Origin: Bacteroidaceae bacterium
GTDB taxonomy: Bacteria > Bacteroidota > Bacteroidia > Bacteroidales > Bacteroidaceae
Direction: 5' to 3'
Assembly (NCBI GenBank): GCA_017535725.1
Contig: JAFXTO010000025.1
Location: 1 to 64,000, forward strand
Length of the DNA stretch: 64,000 bases
The notes beneath the pieces are model-generated. The model searched no databases, was not told the DNA's origin, and worked only from the letters and a program-made list of their open reading frames with translations. The position numbers were made by a program, and so were the translations under genes. Positions within the stretch are counted from its first letter, which is position 1. Each line of letters starts with the position of its first letter. Below, piece by piece: positions 1 to 6,376 of this stretch.

Positions 1-77
1 GGGTCACTCTCGTGGAGAGGGTTGGGACGGAGCCCAAGACTGTACTTGACAGTCTGAAAAGAATCTTGGTTTGCCAT
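1..77 (-). CDS. N-terminal fragment of a small, possibly HU-like DNA-binding protein (runs off the left edge)
   Basis: An ATG at 77 on the minus strand opens 25 codons that stay open to the window edge, reading MANQDSFQTVKYSLGLRPNP and onward. A good Bacteroidales promoter lies about 85 bases upstream. The 'VKYSLGLRPNP' style start resembles short HU-like DNA-binding proteins common in Bacteroidales accessory regions, but 25 residues are too few to assign a family. The reading frame and promoter are seen; the family is a guess. Confidence 0.5.
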   Translation of the reverse strand, partial: MANQDSFQTVKYSLGLRPNPLHESD

Positions 78-160
78 GATCTTTTTTTGTTTTAGATTGA
101 TAATTTTGTTAACTGAGTGTGATGGTTAGGAGTGTCGCGACCTCCTCCTCTTTCACGATG

Positions 161-191
161 CAAAGGTACTCATTTTTCTTGAAATATGCAA
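161..191 (-). promoter_or_regulatory. Bacteroidales promoter for the left-edge gene
   Basis: On the minus strand a TACCTTTG -7 box (168 to 161) lies 20 bases after a TTG (191-189), the spacing of the Bacteroidetes primary sigma factor promoter. It points at the partial gene starting at 77. Confidence 0.65.
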
Positions 192-296
192 GCATTTTCA
201 AAATTATTTTCAACTATTTACGAAAAATCATTGAAAAATATTTTCACAGAACAAACAACTTACATTTTTCACTCAAAAGGACGCAAATAGAAACAC

Positions 297-353
297 GTAT
301 ATACGTGTTGTCATTTACGTATATACGTGATGTTGGTTCTGTATATACGTGTT
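297..353. repeat. Array 1 of GTATATACGTG units, 3 copies, 22-bp period
   Basis: Units start at 297, 319 and 341, exactly 22 bp apart, each reading GTATATACGTG(T/A)T. The core CGTATATACG is a perfect palindrome, and the first copy extends to a 16-bp palindrome (ACACGTATATACGTGT). The bases between units are not conserved. A six-copy array of the same unit and period lies at 45897-46019. The surrounding 200-690 stretch is AT-rich and shows no credible gene. Confidence 0.85.
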
Positions 354-593
354 TGCGATTTCGTCCGTAGGTGCGGAGAGGGGTATGTATTTAGGGAGAA
401 GAAGTATAGGAATCGTGAGGTATTTTTGAGTTTTCGATACTTTAAAAGTGGCTTATAATTATATGGAAATGAGGTGGTTATATATACAATTTTGAGTTAC
501 TTTCATTTTTTTCTGAAAAATTATTTTTTTAAATAGAACTATAGAAAAGTTTTTGCGAAAAAATGGCAGAAACTCAAAAATGTACATGTAAAA

Positions 594-628
594 TCCTCTG
601 AAACAGACTGTTATGTCGTTTCAGAGGA
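594..628 (-). terminator. Hairpin terminator after the primase operon
   Basis: TCCTCTGAAAC (594-604) pairs perfectly with GTTTCAGAGGA (618-628) around a 13-base loop. It lies about 65 bases beyond the primase stop codon. On the minus strand a short TTTT follows the stem, so it may be an intrinsic terminator with a weak U tract. Confidence 0.55.
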
Positions 629-694
629 CTCACGAAAACTCAAAAATTCCTCAAGGGAAATTCAAAGAGAGATAGATCTATTCAAAGTAGAAGG

Positions 695-1741
695 TCAGAA
701 TGGCATGGGTTGCCGCAGCTGCTGAATGTAGTCGGCAATGTCGAACTTCTCAGCGCAGCTCGGAGCCTGACGTTCGCAAAAGTCGCTGATGACGAAGTTG
801 GCGAGGTCGCGCATGGTGGCAATGGTCTCCGTCCAAGCCTGGATGGCGTCGCGGTCGGGGATTACGAGAACATCGCGGCCTTGCAGAGGTTGCAACACCC
901 TTCGTTTCAGCGCTCCTTTGTTGCCGGTGGCGACCCAGAGCATCCGCGGAAAGGCCAAGGCTCCGAAGATGGCGTTCTTGGGGCTTTCGACGAGGGCTAC
1001 TTTCTGCATGGGATAGCGCGGCAGCAGGTGTTCGCCGAAGAGGCAGTCCGAGCGGAACTCGGCGTCCTTGGCCAAACGTCCTTCCTTTGCCCAAAGACTC
1101 CCTAACCAGAGGCATCCGGCATCGCTGTGGGCGAAGCGGAGTGAGGAGGGTTCGGTGTCGTAGTGCTGGATTTTCAGGTTGCACACCCGACCTCGTGCAT
1201 CGATGTTCGGAAAGACGGTGTACTCGTCGATGTCGCGGTAGTTGTAGGTTCCGAGCAGGTATTCACCGGCGACGCTCTCCACGGCAGCAGGAGTGAACAT
1301 GCGCATGAGGCACTGACAGAGGCTGTTGTCCACAGAAACCAGCCCGGCCAACATCTCCTGCGGGATGTAGGTGTATGTCGGCTCTGCGGGTTTCTCCACG
1401 CGTTTCGGAACGGGTAGTGGTACATGGCCGTGCTCTTGGGTCGTCGGGATGCAGAACTCGTTGCAGAGCCATCGGCACGCTTCCTGAAACGTCCAGCCAC
1501 TGTGCTGCATGGTGAGGTCGATGACGCTTCCACCCTTGCCGCAGGCAAAGCAGTGGCAGCGGTTCTCGTTGGTACGCTCGTAGAGGGTCAGCGAAGGATG
1601 GCGGTCTTCGTGCCAAGGGCATCGGGTCTTCCACACGGAACCCGCCCGCTTCAGTTCATAGCCCAGCCGCTGCGCCACCCCCGTGATGGGGATGGCATTG
1701 ATGCGGCGGGTGTCGTAGTGTTCGTACGGCGTGTTCATCAT
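695..1741 (-). CDS. CHC2 zinc-finger DNA primase-like protein
   Basis: 348 residues. The N-terminal third carries a CHC2-type zinc finger: CPWHEDRHPS at about 41-50 and CHCFACGKGG at about 62-71, the fold that DnaG-type primases use to read template DNA. Later segments VALVESPKNAIFG and VLVIPDRDA look like the acidic metal-binding strands of a TOPRIM domain. It is shorter than cellular DnaG (about 600+ residues) and lacks the helicase-binding end, typical of primases on plasmids, mobile elements and phage satellites. Its ATG overlaps the stop of the upstream helicase gene by 4 bases (ATGA), so the two are translationally coupled. It probably primes replication of a local mobile element. The family call is firm; the element is inferred. 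Confidence 0.85.
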   Translation of the reverse strand: MMNTPYEHYDTRRINAIPITGVAQRLGYELKRAGSVWKTRCPWHEDRHPSLTLYERTNENRCHCFACGKGGSVIDLTMQHSGWTFQEACRWLCNEFCIPTTQEHGHVPLPVPKRVEKPAEPTYTYIPQEMLAGLVSVDNSLCQCLMRMFTPAAVESVAGEYLLGTYNYRDIDEYTVFPNIDARGRVCNLKIQHYDTEPSSLRFAHSDAGCLWLGSLWAKEGRLAKDAEFRSDCLFGEHLLPRYPMQKVALVESPKNAIFGALAFPRMLWVATGNKGALKRRVLQPLQGRDVLVIPDRDAIQAWTETIATMRDLANFVISDFCERQAPSCAEKFDIADYIQQLRQPMPF

Positions 1742-3207
1742 TCTTCCACGATTCTAAGGTTGAAGTAATTGACGTGGGCATAGCTTGTCATCTGATAGCC
1801 AAGGCTTTCCAGCCGCTCGTAGAACTTCTGTTTGCCATAAGGTTTCAGCGATGACATGACACAGTAGTTGCGGTAGGCGTTGTAGAGCACGATTGCCTTG
1901 GTGGTGAAGTCCGACGCCTCGCACGACTCGCTGATGAACAACCGCACGTTGTCGGACTGCAGGCGGTACATCTCAAGGGCCTTCTCACTACTCTCGCTGG
2001 GCGAGAACTCACCACGCCTCATCAGTTCAGGCAGGGTGGCCAGCACCCAGTTGAGGATGCCACTGAGCTCCTGTTTCAGCTTCGATGCCAGCTGGCGGTC
2101 TATCTCCTCGCGGGGAATGGTGACCTTGTAAGGCAGGATGAGCAGACGTCGGAAGAATCCGAAAGAGTTCTCAGCACGCGGCAGGATGTTGAAGGCCGTG
2201 ATGAACTTGCCATAGTCATTGGTTTCGCGCGGGTCGCGATAGAGACGCTTGACGGTCACGCGTTCGCCTGACGTGAGCTGCTTCAACACGTTGGGGTTCA
2301 CGTCCTTGCCGCTCTCGTGGGAGATGTTGAGCATCTTACCCTCGATGTCGGCACGCTTCACATCGTCGTTGGTGAGGTCAGCAAGGCTGAGATAGCTGAC
2401 GTTACGCGAACCCAGCAGCGCCTCGATGAGCTCCAGCGTCACCGACTTACCGTTCAGTCCTTCGCCATAGAGCAGTAGCAGTTTCTCCAAGAGGTGATGC
2501 GGCATCAGGCAATAGCCTATGAACTCTTCGAGCAGCAGCTGGGCATCTGCCTCGGGCAGCACACGGTCGAGGAAACGGTGCCACAGAGGGCAAGCCGCCT
2601 GCGCGTCGTAGGCATAGGATAAGGTGTAGGTGAACACATCGTCCTTGTCATGCGGACGAAGCATCACGCTGCCATCCTTACGGACGACCAAGGTGCCGTT
2701 GCGCATATTCAGCCACACTTCGCCATCAGGGATGCGCTGCTTGCGGTACTTGGCCAGGTTGTAAGCCGCGGCCTCATACAGCGCTCGCATGAAGACGGGA
2801 TCCATAAGCTGCGATTCTGGCACACCACAACGCCCGGCACACAGCGAGATGAAATCCATCCACTGCTGCGAATCCACAGCGTCCCAGTGCGAGCCCGTGT
2901 AGATCAATACTTGCTGGTTGCTCTTCAGCTTCTCTACGTACTCAGGACACCACAGCAGGCCGTCGGCAGAGCGCTTCAGCTCACGCACGACAATCTCCCT
3001 GACGGCTCGCATACTGTTCTTGTTACCGGCAGCCATCACAGCCATAATGTCATTACTCATGGACTCCACATTATCGGCAATCCGACGAAGAGTGATATCC
3101 ACCAACAGTCGCTCCCGCGCCTCGCGCTGAGCATCCAGTTCACAGGCCTTTGCATCCAGTTCCTGCTCCAGAGAGCAGTCTTTGTTCAGTACGCTTAATG
3201 TTTCCAT
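1738..3207 (-). CDS. D5/P4-type superfamily 3 helicase (phage/plasmid primase C-terminal family)
   Basis: 489 residues. A Walker A loop, YGEGLNGKSVTLELIEALLG, lies near residue 250, followed by LNISHESGKDVNP and the QLTSGERVTVKRLYRDP segment typical of the poxvirus D5/phage P4 helicase family. The C-terminal 100 residues resemble the winged-helix end of such proteins. These enzymes unwind the replication origin of plasmids, phages and satellites. The gene overlaps the 73-residue gene upstream by 13 bases and the primase downstream by 4. Primase and helicase, usually fused in P4 alpha, are separate here and would act together. Confidence 0.85.
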   Translation of the reverse strand: METLSVLNKDCSLEQELDAKACELDAQREARERLLVDITLRRIADNVESMSNDIMAVMAAGNKNSMRAVREIVVRELKRSADGLLWCPEYVEKLKSNQQVLIYTGSHWDAVDSQQWMDFISLCAGRCGVPESQLMDPVFMRALYEAAAYNLAKYRKQRIPDGEVWLNMRNGTLVVRKDGSVMLRPHDKDDVFTYTLSYAYDAQAACPLWHRFLDRVLPEADAQLLLEEFIGYCLMPHHLLEKLLLLYGEGLNGKSVTLELIEALLGSRNVSYLSLADLTNDDVKRADIEGKMLNISHESGKDVNPNVLKQLTSGERVTVKRLYRDPRETNDYGKFITAFNILPRAENSFGFFRRLLILPYKVTIPREEIDRQLASKLKQELSGILNWVLATLPELMRRGEFSPSESSEKALEMYRLQSDNVRLFISESCEASDFTTKAIVLYNAYRNYCVMSSLKPYGKQKFYERLESLGYQMTSYAHVNYFNLRIVEE

Positions 3208-3416
3208 GGACGTCTACGTTTAATAATTGAACCATCAACGCATGTCTTTCGACCGAGTTCGACCCATGCGCGCCATACACTCGCCGGAGTTTCGGGCAAG
3301 AGGTCTTGAATGCTCTCATAGCATTCGCAGAGAGCGCGTTGACCCTCAGTGTTTTTGTTCTGTCCAGCCAGAGCCTCGCTCTGCTGAACTACACCTTTGG
3401 TGTTTTCTTTTTCCAT
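3195..3416 (-). CDS. Small protein of unknown function heading the primase operon
   Basis: 73 residues starting MEKENTKGVVQQSEALAG; an in-frame ATG at 3449 would add 11 residues. I chose 3416 because an A-rich stretch precedes it, as is usual at Bacteroidales starts. The protein is charged, has no membrane segment and ends in a basic RRRPWKH tail. The stop overlaps the helicase start by 13 bases. I do not recognise a family. Its place between the putative origin/operator region and the helicase would suit a small regulator or replication accessory factor, which is inference. Confidence 0.6.
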   Translation of the reverse strand: MEKENTKGVVQQSEALAGQNKNTEGQRALCECYESIQDLLPETPASVWRAWVELGRKTCVDGSIIKRRRPWKH

Positions 3417-3518
3417 TTTTGATGAATTAAAAAAGTGAACACCTCTCACACATTAGTCAGTCGCGGCGAGGTGAAAGCCGTTTGACCCCGAAGGCTGTGC
3501 TACGCCTTTATGTCGGTT

Positions 3519-3532
3519 AAGTTACGTAACTT
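3519..3532. promoter_or_regulatory. 14-bp perfect palindrome in the primase leader
   Basis: AAGTTACGTAACTT is its own reverse complement. It lies between the promoter at 3600-3630 and the first gene of the primase operon, where a dimeric repressor could bind. Confidence 0.4.
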
Positions 3533-3599
3533 TGAGAAACCACGCCAGAGTTTATCCGCATAAAACGAAAGCACCCGGGAACGTGGTTGTTCTCGGATG

Positions 3600-3630
3600 C
3601 AAAGGTACAAAAAACCTGCGAGCTTTTCAA
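3600..3630 (-). promoter_or_regulatory. Promoter of the primase-helicase operon
   Basis: On the minus strand TACCTTTG (3607 to 3600) lies 20 bases after a TTG (3630-3628). The transcript would carry a leader of about 180 bases before the first start codon at 3416. Confidence 0.7.
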
Positions 3631-3668
3631 GGGCAGGGTGAAGAAGTATATAAAAAGGTGGGATTTTG

Positions 3669-3722
3669 CAGGTGCAGGTACGACCAGGTAAGAGCAGGTC
3701 AGGAAATTAGGTATGACCAGGT
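3669..3722. repeat. Iteron-like cluster of CAGGT repeats upstream of the primase operon
   Basis: CAGGT occurs at 3669, 3675, 3685, 3695 and 3718, with a TAGGT at 3708; most spacings are about 10 bp. The longer unit AGGTAYGACCAGGT is present twice, at 3676 and 3709, 33 bp (three helical turns) apart. Regularly phased direct repeats beside a primase-helicase operon suit an iteron-type origin or an operator. Confidence 0.5.
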
Positions 3723-3748
3723 CAGACTATTTAAAGAACTATTGCAGC

Positions 3749-3773
3749 TCCCCTGAGTCGTGATTCATGGGGA
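3749..3773 (-). terminator. Hairpin just after the gene ending at 3780
   Basis: TCCCC (3749-3753) and GGGGA (3769-3773) enclose a GAGTC/GATTC pairing with one mismatch. The hairpin begins six bases after the stop codon. No strong T tract follows, so it may mark a transcript end or only protect the 3' end. Confidence 0.4.
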
Positions 3774-3779
3774 ATTCCC

Positions 3780-4757
3780 TTATTCCGTACTTGGATAGGG
3801 GTGCTTCAGGTCGCCGTTATTGATTAAGTCAGTCTCGCCATCTTTGTAGAATTCAGTCTTGTCCCGTAGCCACTCACCTTTGACGGTATTCGCGAGATGA
3901 TTGATGACACGGTCAGCTAAATCACGATAGTCCTCGCCAAGGGTGGAATTAGGAACGGTGTAAGCATACCAGTCGGATAATGGTTCATCTCTGAGCGGTT
4001 TTGCAATATTATTTGAAAACTTAAACTTGGACGGACTATTCACATCCCATCCACAACCCCAGTGAAGGTTTGCCCACCTCAGGAACTTGGCCTGCGGCTG
4101 ACCTACCAACCAATGCAAATAGTCAAGCACCCTGTAATAGACGAAGAAACGCGGGTAGAAGTCTGACACATTGGGCGTTATCTCATTCTTCAACGCCTTG
4201 AAGATGGCCATGGGATTGAGCCGATTGTCAAACACATCGTCGAGGCTGGCGTCCCACTCGTCTTCCGACATTGTCCGACAATGCATTTCGGGCGTGTCAG
4301 GATTCAAAGCCTTCTCAATCCCTTCCGACAGCCGTTCCTCACTATCCACATATTCCATCATCCAATCACTCAATCCATCTGCTCCCTTCGAGAGTTCAAG
4401 GATAAACCGCTGTTCCTCCTCAGCAGTAACGCCCATGTTCTTCTCTGCAATATCCATCAGTTGATTCACCAGCCGTTCGCGAAAGAAACCATGCCAATGC
4501 TGAAGCAAGGCGGTAGCGACAACGTATAGGATAGCCCCCGAAACCATCTTCACCTCATTCTGTGGTGCCGTGGAATCCCAATGACGGATATTGATTTTCA
4601 ACGTGTTCCACAGTCCACCGATATACCCCTCTGCTGTTTCGGGATAAGACAGAACGTCATCCAAAACGGAAGCTGCCTCCACAAAAATCTCCTCTGGGGC
4701 AACCAACAGATGCTCCATATCCGCCTCATAGCAGCCAAACGCCAGCTGACAAGACAT
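3780..4757 (-). CDS. Unknown protein B of a two-gene accessory unit
   Basis: 325 residues from an ATG at 4757, which lies 13 bases after the stop of the upstream gene. An in-frame ATG at 4826 would overlap that gene by about 55 bases and add 23 residues. The protein has no signal peptide. One short hydrophobic stretch (GAILYVVATALLQHWHGFF) may be a buried helix rather than a membrane span. It is rich in Trp, Asp and Glu, with a C-terminal part KFLRWANLHWGCGWDVNSP and a tail of DKTEFYKDGE type. I do not recognise the family. It is coupled to the 338-residue gene upstream and sits beside a mobile-element replication operon. Confidence 0.75.
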   Translation of the reverse strand: MSCQLAFGCYEADMEHLLVAPEEIFVEAASVLDDVLSYPETAEGYIGGLWNTLKINIRHWDSTAPQNEVKMVSGAILYVVATALLQHWHGFFRERLVNQLMDIAEKNMGVTAEEEQRFILELSKGADGLSDWMMEYVDSEERLSEGIEKALNPDTPEMHCRTMSEDEWDASLDDVFDNRLNPMAIFKALKNEITPNVSDFYPRFFVYYRVLDYLHWLVGQPQAKFLRWANLHWGCGWDVNSPSKFKFSNNIAKPLRDEPLSDWYAYTVPNSTLGEDYRDLADRVINHLANTVKGEWLRDKTEFYKDGETDLINNGDLKHPYPSTE

Positions 4758-4770
4758 CAATAAAGGATGA

Positions 4771-5787
4771 TTACGAAACCTTATGCTTATCCTTTCTATT
4801 TGGTTTTGGCTTAACTTGCTCTTCATGGCTATAATCCTTAGTCTGTTCAACAACCCAGTCCAACCACTCTTCAATTTCGTACTCGTAGAACGTACTCTTC
4901 TGCCCCTCTTCAAAGTCCTTCAAGGCATGTGCCCTGTTCATGGGAAGTTCTGCCCGCAAATCCTCATTGCACTTATAGGTTATATCGTCGTCGAAGGTGA
5001 CACTCAGCGAGTAGTCACTGCTGGCACACAGAGCGACCATCTTCTTGATGTCTTCAAGTTTTCTGCGCAGAAGTACATCATCCGTAGGAGGTTGCACCGT
5101 CAGTTCGCCTTGTGCTCCACCCAAGTCATTCAGCATCCTCATGAGGCTTCGCAAGTGAGGGCTCAGTCCAATCGCGGTCTCAATAGATGGACGGATATTT
5201 GCATTGGGGAAAGAGAAAGTCATCCGCTTGATGCTGCGTCCTTCTTTCTTGCGGCGATAATCTACGTAGTCCCAATAGGAACTGGTACGCATCTTGGAAG
5301 TAATCTTGATGTGAAGTCCGAAGAGCCGTTCCAAATCCCGATTAAAGTTGGCTTCAATCAAATTCCTCACAATAGAAGTTTTACTCCACGCGGCAGACTC
5401 TATCTCTATGGCAATCTGATTCTTTCCCTCGCGGTTGTCGATGACGATGCGGCAGGGAGGATTCGACTCGTACTGCTTTTTCTCGATTTGCGGAATAGGC
5501 CCATGACCATACTGAGACTCGTAAACAATAACGTTCTTCACGTTCTCCAAACGCAACAAAATGACATTGTTATCATGAGCAAGCACATGGCAGGGACAAG
5601 GTTCGAAGTCATTCTTCCTCTTTTCGCGTAAGACCCGAACAAGGCTTCCCTTTCTGCCAAACAGTCGTTCGAAGTTCTCGTTAGCGTGATCTGATATGGG
5701 AATTTCCATTTCCTCCCCTAATGGAAGTTCCCTCTGCCATCCATCAACTCTCGTCAGTTCAAATTTGTATATTGCATATTTGCCCAT
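4771..5787 (-). CDS. Unknown protein A of a two-gene accessory unit
   Basis: 338 residues starting MGKYAIYKFELTRVDGW. An in-frame ATG at 5838 is rejected because the promoter's -7 box (5823-5816) lies downstream of it. The protein is soluble, with no signal peptide or membrane segment. The middle part (IVIDNREGKNQIAIEIESAAW, shortened) is beta-rich, and a helical section with KTSIVRNLIEANFNRDLERL follows. The C-terminal end is acidic then Lys-rich. The order of a beta-rich domain, a regulatory middle part and an acidic tail recalls DUF4747-type abortive-infection proteins in general style, but I see no motif that proves this. Together with the next gene it may be accessory cargo such as phage defence. 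Confidence 0.75.
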   Translation of the reverse strand: MGKYAIYKFELTRVDGWQRELPLGEEMEIPISDHANENFERLFGRKGSLVRVLREKRKNDFEPCPCHVLAHDNNVILLRLENVKNVIVYESQYGHGPIPQIEKKQYESNPPCRIVIDNREGKNQIAIEIESAAWSKTSIVRNLIEANFNRDLERLFGLHIKITSKMRTSSYWDYVDYRRKKEGRSIKRMTFSFPNANIRPSIETAIGLSPHLRSLMRMLNDLGGAQGELTVQPPTDDVLLRRKLEDIKKMVALCASSDYSLSVTFDDDITYKCNEDLRAELPMNRAHALKDFEEGQKSTFYEYEIEEWLDWVVEQTKDYSHEEQVKPKPNRKDKHKVS

Positions 5788-5815
5788 CTGCAAACAAGAT
5801 TTAGTTATTTGCCTG

Positions 5816-5823
5816 CAAATATA
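5816..5823 (-). promoter_or_regulatory. -7 box of the unknown two-gene unit
   Basis: TATATTTG on the minus strand matches TAnnTTTG and lies about 28 bases before the ATG at 5787. It fixes that start codon rather than the upstream one. The -33 element is weak. Confidence 0.6.
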
Positions 5824-5939
5824 CGCTCTTTTCACCACATTTCCGCATCTTCACGCCCTAAAAAAAGCAAAAATCCCCCCTTCTTCCCACTTTTGCATCC
5901 TTTTTCCCGCTCAATGTCGCGGAATTGAAGATAATTACG

Positions 5940-6080
5940 TATCGTTGCACCGCATTCCGCATAAAGAGTGCAAGACATAATTGCTCGATTGCCTGAGAAA
6001 TCACCACTCAAAGAAAAGAGAACAAGTTCAATCGAGTAGGAGGAAAATGAAGCGGTTTTCCTCCTACTCAATTGTGTGAG
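5940..6080 (+). ncRNA. Possible structured transcript sharing its 5' part with the leader at 11.24 kb
   Basis: A near -7 box TATCGTTG (5940-5947) is followed by a block of about 45 bases (5945-5989) nearly identical to 11237-11280. A perfect 14-bp stem then forms between 6034-6047 and 6056-6069 around an 8-base loop. No gene follows on the plus strand, so this is either a small RNA or a decayed copy of the leader at 11.24 kb. The rest of 5840-6196 holds no credible gene. Confidence 0.4.
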
Positions 6081-6196
6081 CTCTTGGCTCCTTTGAAAGC
6101 CTGAGTTATTGTTTGTCCTAAATTCAGTTTAATTGGATTATCTAATTATCTGCGAAATCTGTGGTATACTATTATTGATTGTTTACTTAGTCAATA

Positions 6197-6376
6197 TCAC
6201 TTGAAAGGATTTTCGTCAAAAATGCTGCCTTCTTCGGACTCGGACCAGATATTGCTACTCTTGACATCACCTCCTTGGCCTTCCCCACCCGGACCGATAT
6301 TGGTACCGACCAGCAGTTGAATGGTCGTTTCAATTATTTCTTCCTGCATGGCTGGTTGTTGATAATTCTTTTTCAT
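6197..6376 (-). CDS. Small 59-residue protein coupled to the BspA-like gene
   Basis: Reads MKKNYQQPAMQEEIIETTIQ, then a Gly-rich stretch (NIGPGGEGQGGDV) and ends SIFDENPFK. The ATG overlaps the stop of the giant surface protein gene by 4 bases (ATGA), a strong sign of translation. Short proteins starting MKKxYxxP with a Gly/Asn-rich middle and acidic end are common in Prevotella and Bacteroides and mostly lack a known function. No signal peptide is visible. Confidence 0.75.
   Translation of the reverse strand: MKKNYQQPAMQEEIIETTIQLLVGTNIGPGGEGQGGDVKSSNIWSESEEGSIFDENPFK

Noticed and set aside
119-370. An 83-codon plus-strand reading frame near the left edge
   Set aside because: It runs through the leftward promoter and the 22-bp array, is AT-rich and has no plausible protein features.
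5832-6071. A 79-codon minus-strand reading frame
   Set aside because: It overlaps the promoter of the two-gene unit and the possible structured RNA; its composition is not protein-like.
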